Below are positions 53,681-61,520 of a DNA stretch of 64,000 nucleotides, in pieces. The notes under the pieces were generated by a model. It was not told the origin of the DNA. It saw only the letters and a program-made list of their open reading frames with translations, and did no database searches. This stretch comes from Ignavibacteriota bacterium (GTDB taxonomy: Bacteria > Bacteroidota > Ignavibacteria > Ignavibacteriales > Melioribacteraceae): contig JADJGF010000001.1 in NCBI GenBank assembly GCA_016708125.1, positions 1,696,001 to 1,760,000 of the forward strand. The letters are read 5' to 3'. Positions within the stretch are counted from its first letter, which is position 1. Every line of letters begins with the position of its first letter. The translations under genes were made by a program, and so were the position numbers.

Positions 53681-54805
53681 TTATTTTTTTAGATAAATTT
53701 TACTTGAAAGAAAAAGTAGAATTCCCGCAAAAATTAATAAATACAAAATCTGATCCCAAATTGCTTCAATGCCAACACCACGCAAAATAATTGCTCTGAG
53801 AATTTTGATGAAGAATTTTGCCGGAGTAATGTTTGTAATAATTTGAATAAAAGGCGGCATGCTTTCAATTGGAAAAATAAATCCCGATAAAATTACAGAA
53901 GGCAATAGCGAAACCATTGTAGCAATTGTAAATGCAATCTGTTGAGAATCGGAAATTGTTGAAATAAAAATTCCAATACTGGTTGATGTGAATAAAAATA
54001 TAATTGTTGTAAATGCCAATAGAAAATAATCGCCTTTAATTTCTACATTAAACAACAAGTAACCAAATATTAATATAAATATTGCGTTGAACAATGCAAC
54101 AATAATGTAAGGAAAAGTCTTACCTAATAGCAGCTCAATAATATTTATCGGCGAAACATTAATTTGCTCAATAGTTCCGCGTTCTTTTTCACGAACTAAA
54201 GAGAGTGAAACACTAACTACTGCAACAATTACAAGTATCATTGCAATCAATCCGGGAATTAAAAATCTAGTGGTTTGCAAATCTTTATTGAACCAAAAGA
54301 TTGGATGAAAATCAAAAGGTATATAAGATTTTAATCCTTTTTGAGATAGAATATAATTTGTTTTTTGCGAATTAAAATTTGCCGTTGCGCCGTTGACATA
54401 ATTTTGAATTATTTTTGCTGTGTTTCCGTCAACTCCATCAGTAAGAAATTGAACTTTTACATTTTCTTTTGAATAAAATTTTTGCGAAAAATTTTTGGGA
54501 ATGATTAAAACACATTGTGCAATTTTTTTATCAAGTACATCTTTAACATCGTTATCGCTTTTTATGAAATGTGATATTTTGAAATAATTAGATGAAATTA
54601 ATGAGTTATAAAATTCTCTGCTTAGTTCAGTATTATTCTGATCATAAATTGCAAGCTTAATGTTTTTCACATCAAAATTTACTGCGTAACCAAAAACCAC
54701 TAATAAAAATACGGGGAAGAGGAGAAGAATTGATAACATTCGTATATCTCTGAATAGATGTTTAAATTCTTTTTTAGTGATTGCAAAAATTCTTCTTATG
54801 CTCAC
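53681..54805 (-). CDS. ABC-2 type permease, first of the efflux operon
   Basis: A 374-residue permease homologous to the one at 52112-53242. N-terminal helix about 22-42, large extracytoplasmic domain about 45-175, five C-terminal helices. The block VREKERGTIEQINVSPINII near 205-224 and SVILSGFIFPIESMPP near 306 match ABC-2 permeases of YbhSR type. It overlaps the upstream ATPase gene by 4 bases. The two permeases would form a heterodimer. Confidence 0.88.
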   Translation of the reverse strand: MSIRRIFAITKKEFKHLFRDIRMLSILLLFPVFLLVVFGYAVNFDVKNIKLAIYDQNNTELSREFYNSLISSNYFKISHFIKSDNDVKDVLDKKIAQCVLIIPKNFSQKFYSKENVKVQFLTDGVDGNTAKIIQNYVNGATANFNSQKTNYILSQKGLKSYIPFDFHPIFWFNKDLQTTRFLIPGLIAMILVIVAVVSVSLSLVREKERGTIEQINVSPINIIELLLGKTFPYIIVALFNAIFILIFGYLLFNVEIKGDYFLLAFTTIIFLFTSTSIGIFISTISDSQQIAFTIATMVSLLPSVILSGFIFPIESMPPFIQIITNITPAKFFIKILRAIILRGVGIEAIWDQILYLLIFAGILLFLSSKIYLKK

Positions 54806-55731
54806 TTCTTATCCTTTTCCAGCAAGTGTATAAACACATCTTCTAAAGTTGGAACTATTTTCTCAACTTTCTCAATATTTATTTGAGGCAACTTTTTTAA
54901 TTCGTTATAAATTTGATTTTCATTTGCAAAAATCTCATTCATTATTAAATGAATTGAATTTCCGAAAATCGAAGTTTCATCAACAAAATTAGATTTATCA
55001 AAAATCTCCATAGCATCAACAACATTATTACATTTAATTTCATAAATTGGATTTTGTAGATATTTAGTTTTCAAAACTTTGGAATTGCCTTCTGCTATTA
55101 GGTTTCCGGCGTTTATCAAAATTATGTTTCCGCAGTATTCCGCTTCTTCCAAATAATGAGTTGTTACTAAAATCGTAATTCCCTCTCCGGAAAGTTCGTT
55201 TATTAATTCCCAAAAAGATCTTCGCGAAATTGGATCAACGCCGCTTGTCGGCTCATCAAGAAAAACTATTTTTGGTTTATGAATTACTGCCGTTCCCAAT
55301 GCCAATCTTTGTTTTATTCCGCCCGGAAGTGAGCCAGTTAAAATATTTTCTTTACCAATTAAGTTTGCTGTTTTTAAAATCCATTGCATTCTGTTTGTTA
55401 ATTCTTTTCCTTCTAAACCATAAACTCCACCAAAGAATTTTATATTTTCTTCAATTGTTAAATCGTTGTAAAGAGAAAATCTTTGCGACATATACCCAAT
55501 ATTTTTCTTTACCAAATCTGCTTGAGTTTTAATACTATATCCACCGACAAGCGCATCACCGCTTGTTGGCTCTAATAATCCGCAAAGCATTTTAATTGTT
55601 GTAGATTTTCCCGCACCGTTTGCACCGAGAAATCCAAATATTTCACCTTCTTTTACTTTGAATGAAATATTATTTACAGCAACAAATTTGCCGAAAGTTT
55701 TATTTAAGTTATTTACTTCTATTGAAAACAT
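54802..55731 (-). CDS. ABC transporter ATPase (efflux operon, second)
   Basis: A 309-residue ABC ATPase of the drug-export type. Walker A is GANGAGKSTTIKML near residue 35, Walker B is IVFLDEPTSGVDP, and the H loop is LVTTHYLEEAE. The signature reads LPGGIKQRLALG, with proline in place of the usual serine, a substitution that occurs in one ATPase of some YbhF-like pairs. A C-terminal extension of about 90 residues ends with PTLEDVFIHLLEK. It overlaps the next permease gene by 4 bases. A four-helix-bundle cassette separates it from tolC. Confidence 0.9.
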   Translation of the reverse strand: MFSIEVNNLNKTFGKFVAVNNISFKVKEGEIFGFLGANGAGKSTTIKMLCGLLEPTSGDALVGGYSIKTQADLVKKNIGYMSQRFSLYNDLTIEENIKFFGGVYGLEGKELTNRMQWILKTANLIGKENILTGSLPGGIKQRLALGTAVIHKPKIVFLDEPTSGVDPISRRSFWELINELSGEGITILVTTHYLEEAEYCGNIILINAGNLIAEGNSKVLKTKYLQNPIYEIKCNNVVDAMEIFDKSNFVDETSIFGNSIHLIMNEIFANENQIYNELKKLPQINIEKVEKIVPTLEDVFIHLLEKDKK

Positions 55732-55740
55732 TTTTTCTCA

Positions 55741-55768
55741 AGAATTCAGAATGCAGTATTCAGAATTC
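55741..55768. repeat. Heptamer array, downstream flank of cassette 2 (4 units)
   Basis: AGAATTC AGAATGC then AGTATTC AGAATTC on the plus strand, exact 7-bp register; a weaker fifth unit AGTTATT follows. The TGA stop of the four-helix-bundle gene (55767-55769) lies at its edge. It is 9 bases from the ATG of the downstream ATPase gene. Confidence 0.85.
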
Positions 55769-56132
55769 AGTTATTTGAATTTCGAATTACATCTGAGTAT
55801 TTAGTTAATAATTTGCTTACTTCAATAAGTTGAGAATTAATTTGATCTGTATTTGCGAAATTTAAATCATTAGTTAGAATTAAATAATATCTACATTCCT
55901 CTAGCGAACCTTGCGCAATATTTAAGTAATTTAATTTATCTTTATGTCCACGTTTCTTATAACCTTCTGCAATATTAGCTGGAATTGAAATAGCAGCTCT
56001 TCTGAATTGAGAAGTTAAACCAAAAATTTCCGATTTAGGAAATTCCGAAGTTATCTTATAAACTTGAAGTACAAACTCATGTGCCTTTTGCCAAACAATT
56101 AAGTCAGTGAAAATTTTTGTTTTCTCAATCAT
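55767..56132 (-). CDS. S23-type four-helix-bundle protein, cassette 2
   Basis: A 121-residue paralogue of the cassette 1 protein: FTDLIVWQKAHEFVLQVY, GLTSQFRRAAISIPANIAEG and NIAQGSLEECRYYL are nearly the same, while the C-terminal 25 residues differ. An AGAGGA ribosome-binding site lies just before the ATG. It sits between tolC and the second ATPase gene of the efflux operon, where the other junctions are overlapping or a few bases long. It is flanked by inverted arrays of a heptamer different from that of cassette 1. The function is unknown. Confidence 0.88.
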   Translation of the reverse strand: MIEKTKIFTDLIVWQKAHEFVLQVYKITSEFPKSEIFGLTSQFRRAAISIPANIAEGYKKRGHKDKLNYLNIAQGSLEECRYYLILTNDLNFANTDQINSQLIEVSKLLTKYSDVIRNSNN

Positions 56133-56150
56133 ATTTTCCTCTTACCAGCT

Positions 56151-56178
56151 GGTTTCTGTATTCTGAATTCTGCATACT
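56151..56178. repeat. Heptamer array, upstream flank of cassette 2 (4 units)
   Basis: Read on the minus strand from 56178: AGTATGC AGAATTC then AGAATAC AGAAACC, exact 7-bp register. It starts 5 bases after the tolC stop (56184) and is inverted relative to 55741-55768. Confidence 0.85.
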
Positions 56179-56183
56179 TTTTT

Positions 56184-57500
56184 TTAATAGATTTTCTTCC
56201 CAACAACTTTATCTAATTTAATTTTTGCTAATTCGTAGTCGATTAAAGAATTTAACAGTTCAGTTTTTGCCGAATAAAGAGAAGTTTCTGCATCAATCAA
56301 ATCCGTTGAACTAACTAACTGCACTAAATATTTATCATTTGTAATTCTATAATTTTCTTCAGTTTGTTCTAATGTTAATTTATTTAGCTCAACTTTTTTT
56401 ATTGCCGATTGAAACTGCAAGAATGTGTTGTAAACTTCAATTTCAATTGCGTCTTCAATTTGTGCTTTAGTTGTTTCCAACTGAATTAAATTACTTTCCG
56501 CTTGCTGAGATTGTGATGAATTGTAACCCCAATTCCAAATGTCCCAGCTTAGTGAAATTCCCACATCCCAAGTATCATCAAACTGATCTTTCTGCGGAAA
56601 AATTCTTTGGTTTGGTCTACTGTAATAAAAATCAGAAATTAAAAATATTGAAGGATACCATCCGGATTTGCTTGCCGTTAATTGTTCTTTACCAGCGGAT
56701 AACTTTTTTGATAATGATTGAATTTCAAGTCGATTTGATTTTGCTTCATTTAATAAATTATTAAAATCCAAATTTATTTCTTTAAAAATAATTTCTTCAG
56801 TTTTAATTTCTATTTTATCTGATAAATCATTTCCAATTGTTTTCTTTAATACTGCTTTTGCAATTTCAAGAGAATTCTCAGCTTCAATTTTCTTTAATTC
56901 AACGGTAGATTTTTGAACTTCTAATTTTAATAAATCATTTTTTGTGATTAAATCATTTTCTAAAAAATTACGCGAATCATTTATATGAGATTCTAAGCTC
57001 TTTAAATTTTCTTCAAGAATTTTGTTTGCATTATCAATTTTATAAACATTCCAAAATGCTGAAATCATTTTAAATGTTTCTTCGTTTATTTCTTTCGAAT
57101 ATTCCAATTCAGAAGCTTCTAAGTTATAATTTGCGGCAGAATTTAACGATGACAACTTAAAGCCCGTGAATATTGGCTGCTGTAATGATAGTTTGAAATT
57201 ATATGAATTTAAAATTGCATCTTGAATTCTAATTGGATTTGGTAAAAACGACATAGAAATTTCAAAAGGAGGGACATCACTCAATCGCATATAGGATGCA
57301 TTAAATTTTAACTGCGGAAATCTTTGCGAATTAATTTCATTAACTTTTGCTGAAGCTGAAAGTAATTTCGCATCAGAAATTTTTAATGTTTTACTGTTTT
57401 GAATTCCTAACTGAATAATTTCTTGCAGAGAATATGAATCAGTTTGAGCAAATAAATTAAATGATGAAATTAGGAATATTATAAAAATTTTATTTTTCAT
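56184..57500 (-). CDS. TolC-family outer-membrane efflux protein
   Basis: A 438-residue outer-membrane factor with signal peptide about 1-18 (IIFLISSFNLFAQ). Two repeated halves of long coiled-coil helices with TolC-like segments: YSLQEIIQLGIQNSKTL near the start, AAANYNLEASELEYSKE, and a C-half with DVGISLSWDIWNWG and QTEENYRITNDKYLVQL. It should form the exit duct of the tripartite pump with the HlyD-family adaptor and the ABC subunits of this operon. It overlaps the preceding ATPase gene by 4 bases. Confidence 0.9.
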   Translation of the reverse strand: MKNKIFIIFLISSFNLFAQTDSYSLQEIIQLGIQNSKTLKISDAKLLSASAKVNEINSQRFPQLKFNASYMRLSDVPPFEISMSFLPNPIRIQDAILNSYNFKLSLQQPIFTGFKLSSLNSAANYNLEASELEYSKEINEETFKMISAFWNVYKIDNANKILEENLKSLESHINDSRNFLENDLITKNDLLKLEVQKSTVELKKIEAENSLEIAKAVLKKTIGNDLSDKIEIKTEEIIFKEINLDFNNLLNEAKSNRLEIQSLSKKLSAGKEQLTASKSGWYPSIFLISDFYYSRPNQRIFPQKDQFDDTWDVGISLSWDIWNWGYNSSQSQQAESNLIQLETTKAQIEDAIEIEVYNTFLQFQSAIKKVELNKLTLEQTEENYRITNDKYLVQLVSSTDLIDAETSLYSAKTELLNSLIDYELAKIKLDKVVGKKIY

Positions 57501-58426
57501 TTTGAACTCGATAAATTTTCATTGTTTACTAAGTGAATAAAAACATTCTCCAAAGATGGAATGTTTGTTCTGTGATCAGTTATTTTAATATTATTTTCAG
57601 TCAGCAATTTTTCTAACTTTTTAAAATCCTCATCGGCATTATTTACAATTGTGTTTATTCTATCACCAAAAAGTTGGACATCCATTCCAAAATATTCTTT
57701 GATTAATTTTGCTGCAATTCGTACATCATCGCAAACAATTTCTATCACTTTTTTATTTATTGATTCTTTAACATTTTGTGGAGAATCCAGCGCAATTATT
57801 TTGCCGTTGTTCATTAATGCAACTCTATTACAGCGTTCGGCTTCGTCTAAATATGGCGTTGACATAAAAATTGTAATTTCTTCTTTAAGTAAATTGGAAA
57901 GTATTTTCCAAAAATCTCTCCGTGAAACCGGGTCAACTCCAGTTGTTGGTTCATCTAAAAATAATATTTTAGGTTTGTGAATTAAGCTGCAAGCCAATGC
58001 CAGTTTTTGCTTCATCCCTCCGGAAAGTCTTCCAGCTTGACGATTTCGAAAATCTATCAATCGAGTAAATTCCAAAAGTTCGTTTCTTCTGTTTTTATAA
58101 TTTTTAACGTTATGAATTTCTGCGAAAAATTCTATGTTTTCATCAATTGTTAAATCTTCGTACAAACTAAATTTTTGCGATAGGTAACCAATATTATTTT
58201 GAATTTCTTTTTTGTTTTTCTGAATATCTAAATTCAACAATGAAATATTTCCATTATCCGGTTTTAATAATCCGCATAATGTTCTTATTGTTGTTGTTTT
58301 TCCGGCACCATCCGGACCAACCAAACCAAACATTTCTCCTTTGTTAACAGAAAATGAAATATTGTTCACAGCGGAAATATTACCGTACATTTTTGAATAG
58401 TTTTCGATTTTGATTATTTGATCCAT
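57497..58426 (-). CDS. ABC transporter ATPase (efflux operon, first)
   Basis: A 309-residue ABC ATPase paralogous to the one at 54802-55731. Walker A is GPDGAGKTTTIRTL near residue 36, signature LSGGMKQKLALA (canonical), Walker B ILFLDEPTTGVDP, and a serine-threonine-proline in place of the usual H-loop histidine region (FMSTPYLDEAE), so this subunit may have an altered H loop. The other ATPase has an intact H loop but a degenerate signature, which suggests an asymmetric heterodimer. It overlaps tolC by 4 bases. Confidence 0.9.
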   Translation of the reverse strand: MDQIIKIENYSKMYGNISAVNNISFSVNKGEMFGLVGPDGAGKTTTIRTLCGLLKPDNGNISLLNLDIQKNKKEIQNNIGYLSQKFSLYEDLTIDENIEFFAEIHNVKNYKNRRNELLEFTRLIDFRNRQAGRLSGGMKQKLALACSLIHKPKILFLDEPTTGVDPVSRRDFWKILSNLLKEEITIFMSTPYLDEAERCNRVALMNNGKIIALDSPQNVKESINKKVIEIVCDDVRIAAKLIKEYFGMDVQLFGDRINTIVNNADEDFKKLEKLLTENNIKITDHRTNIPSLENVFIHLVNNENLSSSK

Positions 58427-58432
58427 TTTGAT

Positions 58433-58867
58433 TTAGATCTTTTCGCACATATCTTTTAGAGCTCTGTTCATTAGTTCAAATCCAAGTTTTGTTTCCCTTT
58501 CCAAAGACTTTGCAAACAATGGTACTAAAATTCCTTTGAATTTTTCTTTCTGAATAAATTTTGTTGTATTATCATGATTATCAATTAATTCAAATTGATG
58601 TTCACCGTCAAATAAACCAGCAACAAACAATTTTCCTAACCATCTTAATTTTCTATTATTTTCATAGTCTAAAATAGTTGGGTTAAATTTCATTGAATTT
58701 CCATTCGGTTGTTGCAAAACAATTTTTATTTTATTGTTTAATTTTACTTCATTTTCAACTTTGATGATAAATGGGTTCCAATTGGGATAATTTGCAAAAT
58801 CAGAAAATACTTTCCATACTTTTTCGGGTGAAGTATTTATTATTATTTCAGTATATAATTCTTTCAT
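58433..58867 (-). CDS. SRPBCC (START/polyketide-cyclase-like) protein in efflux operon
   Basis: A 144-residue protein starting MKELYTEIIINTSPEKVWKV, the usual start of the SRPBCC helix-grip fold, with FSDFANYPNWNPFI following and a final amphipathic helix LGFELMNRALKDM. Such proteins bind hydrophobic ligands. Its place between the adaptor and ATPase genes (18- and 6-base gaps) hints at handling of a lipid-like or aromatic substrate of the pump, but this is inference. Confidence 0.8.
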   Translation of the reverse strand: MKELYTEIIINTSPEKVWKVFSDFANYPNWNPFIIKVENEVKLNNKIKIVLQQPNGNSMKFNPTILDYENNRKLRWLGKLFVAGLFDGEHQFELIDNHDNTTKFIQKEKFKGILVPLFAKSLERETKLGFELMNRALKDMCEKI

Positions 58868-58885
58868 TTTTATACTTTCGTTTTA

Positions 58886-59851
58886 TTATAAAATAATTTC
58901 CGCATCTGCCGGCATTCCGCTTTTTAATTCAAAATTTGGATTATTAATTTCTACTTTAACTTTAAAAACTAACTTTGTTCGTTCATCCGGAGTTTGAATA
59001 TTTTTTGGTGTAAACTCAGATTCCGGTGAAATATAAACTACTTTTCCAGAAAAAGTTTTATCGTCATAAGCATCAATAAAAACATCTACTTTTTGGTTTA
59101 GCTTAACTTTTGGTAATTCCAATTCATTTACATAAATATCCAAATTCACTTTTTCTAAATCTGCTATTTTCAAAATTGATGACATTGGTGCAACAGTTTC
59201 ACCTTTCTCATAAAATTGTTCTACAACAAATCCATTTATTGGAGAAACTACATAACAATCATTTATATTCTTCTGAATTATTTTTTCATTCGCAATTGCT
59301 TGATTTAATGAAGCTTCAGTACGCTTTAATTCTTCGGGTCGAGCAATATTTTTAATTTTACTTAAATTTTCTTTTGCTGCAGAATATTGTGATTTTACAA
59401 TTTCAAATTTCGTTTCAATATCTTCAAATTGTTTTTTAGTTATTGAATTTGATTCAAGTAAACTTTGCATTCTTGCTTTATCTTTTTCTGCTTGGTTCAA
59501 ACTAATTTCTGCTTGATGGAACATTGACTGCGCTTGAAGAATATCTTCTTTGCGCGAACCATTTTTTAATAACTGAAATTGAGCTTCAGCACTTTGTCGT
59601 AAAGCCGAAGCTTGCAAAAGCTGAAGTTGGAGAGTTTCGTTATCTATTTTTAAAATAGTATCACCTATATTTACTTTTGTTCCCTCATCAAAATAAATTT
59701 CCAAAATTTCACCGGAAACTTTTGCACTAAGCGTTACAAATGTTGCTTCAATTGTTCCGGTAGCTTTAATTAAATTTTCATCACTGTTATCACCACAGCT
59801 TATAATTAGAATTGAAAATAGAAGAGGAATGAGTAATTCTACTTTTTTCAT
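58886..59851 (-). CDS. HlyD-family membrane-fusion adaptor, lipoprotein
   Basis: A 321-residue periplasmic adaptor. The N-terminus has a lipobox (SILIISCGD), so it is probably lipid-anchored. A biotinyl-lipoyl half-motif (ATFVTLSAKVSGEILEIYF) precedes a long coiled-coil hairpin (about 70-190), then the second lipoyl half (VVSPINGFVVEQFYEKGE) and a beta-barrel domain. It links the ABC permeases to TolC. Its start lies 62 bases inside the end of the tetR gene, an unusually long overlap; a GAGAAGG site precedes the ATG. Confidence 0.9.
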   Translation of the reverse strand: MKKVELLIPLLFSILIISCGDNSDENLIKATGTIEATFVTLSAKVSGEILEIYFDEGTKVNIGDTILKIDNETLQLQLLQASALRQSAEAQFQLLKNGSRKEDILQAQSMFHQAEISLNQAEKDKARMQSLLESNSITKKQFEDIETKFEIVKSQYSAAKENLSKIKNIARPEELKRTEASLNQAIANEKIIQKNINDCYVVSPINGFVVEQFYEKGETVAPMSSILKIADLEKVNLDIYVNELELPKVKLNQKVDVFIDAYDDKTFSGKVVYISPESEFTPKNIQTPDERTKLVFKVKVEINNPNFELKSGMPADAEIIL

Positions 59852-60455
59852 TATTTATTTTCCTTCTCAATTTTTTTATAAATTTTTTTCCACTTTCTGT
59901 TAAAATTCCGTTAATAAGCATTCCAAAAGTAATTTCAAATGCTTGACTAATTGATAGATTATGATTTATTAAAAAAGCCGGATTAATTATTTTTTGCATT
60001 GAGGCAAGAATTACGTGAACCATTATTTCACTTGGATAATCAACAATGTAGCCTTCTTTTTTCCCTTGTTCAAAAATATTTTTCCAGATTTTTTCAATAT
60101 TACGAGTTCTAAATTCATCAATATTTTGCCACAAATCCGGACGAAAACTTTTTAAATCATCCATCATTTTATTATTAATTTTCAAAGAAAGTTCAGCAAA
60201 TAAATTTGTTAATTTTTTAATTTTCAATATTGAGTTGCAATCACTTTTTATTATATCTTCTATTTTCTTTTGTACAAGTGATTGGAAAAACTTTACGGCT
60301 GCATCCACAAGAATTTCTTTTGAAGCGAAATATTTGTAAATAGTTTTTTTACTCATCCTCAATCCGCTTGCAATTTCATCCATTGTGATTTTGTAAAATC
60401 CATCAGATAGAAATTTATCTTTTGAGAATGAAACTATTTTTTCTTTTTCTTCCAT
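59790..60455 (-). CDS. TetR-family repressor of the efflux operon
   Basis: A 221-residue regulator with an N-terminal HTH (ITMDEIASGLRMSKKTIYKY near residues 23-42) and a helical ligand-binding domain. The C-terminal 20 residues, which are basic and polar (KLRRKINNEKSRI), overlap the hlyD start by 62 bases, so the family core ends earlier. It is first in the operon and is preceded by a promoter with two GAAACTA palindromes, so autoregulation is likely. Confidence 0.88.
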   Translation of the reverse strand: MEEKEKIVSFSKDKFLSDGFYKITMDEIASGLRMSKKTIYKYFASKEILVDAAVKFFQSLVQKKIEDIIKSDCNSILKIKKLTNLFAELSLKINNKMMDDLKSFRPDLWQNIDEFRTRNIEKIWKNIFEQGKKEGYIVDYPSEIMVHVILASMQKIINPAFLINHNLSISQAFEITFGMLINGILTESGKKFIKKLRRKINNEKSRITHSSSIFNSNYKLW

Positions 60456-60463
60456 AACCTATA

Positions 60464-60530
60464 GAAACTATTATTGTATTTTTAGTTTCCAATATAATAC
60501 ATGAAAACTATTTTGTCAATAGTAGTTTCC
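60464..60530 (-). promoter_or_regulatory. tetR/efflux promoter with two palindromic operators
   Basis: Minus strand -35 TTGACA (60519-60514), 17-base spacer, -10 TATATT (60496-60491). Two operators of the form GAAACTA-N12-TAGTTTC lie at 60464-60489 (downstream of the -10) and 60503-60529 (covering the -35; one base differs). Both half-site spacings are exactly 12. This fits a TetR-family dimer binding twice. Confidence 0.75.
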
Positions 60531-60542
60531 AAAGTTTTTGAT

Positions 60543-60998
60543 TTAAATCAATTTTTTTTTCATACAGATGCTTTCTGGAATATTTTCATAAGGAGGGAAA
60601 TTTGGAATTTGCTCGTATCCCATATTTTGATAGAGTTTAATTGCTTCCGGTTGATTATTTCCGGTTTCCAAAATTGCAAATTCATAATTTAATTCTTTAG
60701 CCCAATTTTCCAATTCGTTTAAAACTTTTCTTCCGTAACCTTTTGATCTATAGAATTTGTCAACAAACATTCTTTTAATTTCTACACTTCTATTTTCCGC
60801 AATCTCACGAAATGCACCGCATGCAATAGGAATATTGTCTTCATAAATCATTACAGTTTTCACATTTTTATCTAATAAATTATGTGGAGCAAATTTTGTT
60901 TCTTGGTCAAAATATCTTTCTTGAAGTTCTGTATTAAGTTGTTCAATTAATTTATTAAAATCAGAATTATCTGCTGTCGTACGAATTATATTTATCAT
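60543..60998 (-). CDS. GNAT-family N-acetyltransferase
   Basis: A 151-residue acetyltransferase. The acetyl-CoA loop is RSKGYGRKVLNELENWA near residue 88 (R/Q-x-x-G-x-G/A), preceded by the strand EIKRMFVDKFY and followed by YEFAILETGNNQPEAIKLYQNMGYEQIP. The substrate is unknown. It ends just beyond the tetR promoter region and is followed upstream (61021) by the deformylase-like gene with a 22-base gap. Confidence 0.88.
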   Translation of the reverse strand: MINIIRTTADNSDFNKLIEQLNTELQERYFDQETKFAPHNLLDKNVKTVMIYEDNIPIACGAFREIAENRSVEIKRMFVDKFYRSKGYGRKVLNELENWAKELNYEFAILETGNNQPEAIKLYQNMGYEQIPNFPPYENIPESICMKKKLI

Positions 60999-61020
60999 AA
61001 AGATAGTATTTAAAAATTAA

Positions 61021-61509
61021 TTAATAATTACGCCACTTAAATGATTTGTTATCAATTGCGCGCATTGTTGCTAAAATTCCATCAAGATGATCATATTCAT
61101 GTTGTAACAATTCGGATAAATCATTTTGTAGACTAAGTTCAACAATATTCCAATTATCATCAAGAAATCTAATTTTACATTCTTTATGTCTTTTTACTTT
61201 CACTAATAAATTTGGAAAACTCATACAATCATCCCAAAGTTCAAACATTTCTTCACTTAGGTAAGTAAATTCGGGATTTATAATTACAGTCGGTTTATCA
61301 ACATTCATAAATATTAATCTTTTCATTATGCCAATCTGTGGAGCGGCAATTGCTCTTCCGAAATTATATTTTGCTCGAATTTCTTCCATAACATTATGCA
61401 AATTTTCAACCCAAAATTTTACTAAATGCAATTCTGATTTTTCTATCGGCGAAGAAATTTCATATAACTTAGGATTTCCTAAAAATAATAAATCATTTAA
61501 GTGTTTCAT
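61021..61509 (-). CDS. Peptide deformylase-like protein
   Basis: A 162-residue protein with the three deformylase motifs in modified form: GRAIAAPQIG (motif 1, GxGxAAxQ with Arg-Ala instead of the Gly), WDDCMSFPN (motif 2, EGCLS-like with the metal-binding Cys) and QHEYDHLDG (motif 3, HExxH). The metal ligands are all present. The changed motifs 1 and 2 (D for E, M for L) suggest a divergent deformylase, not the housekeeping enzyme. It lies between the GNAT and DUF1080 genes. Confidence 0.82.
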   Translation of the reverse strand: MKHLNDLLFLGNPKLYEISSPIEKSELHLVKFWVENLHNVMEEIRAKYNFGRAIAAPQIGIMKRLIFMNVDKPTVIINPEFTYLSEEMFELWDDCMSFPNLLVKVKRHKECKIRFLDDNWNIVELSLQNDLSELLQHEYDHLDGILATMRAIDNKSFKWRNY

Positions 61510-61520
61510 GATTTATAAAA

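Noticed and set aside
53259..56132. Diversity-generating retroelement suggested by Avd-like four-helix-bundle proteins
   Set aside because: No reverse transcriptase, template repeat or variable-repeat gene is present in the window.
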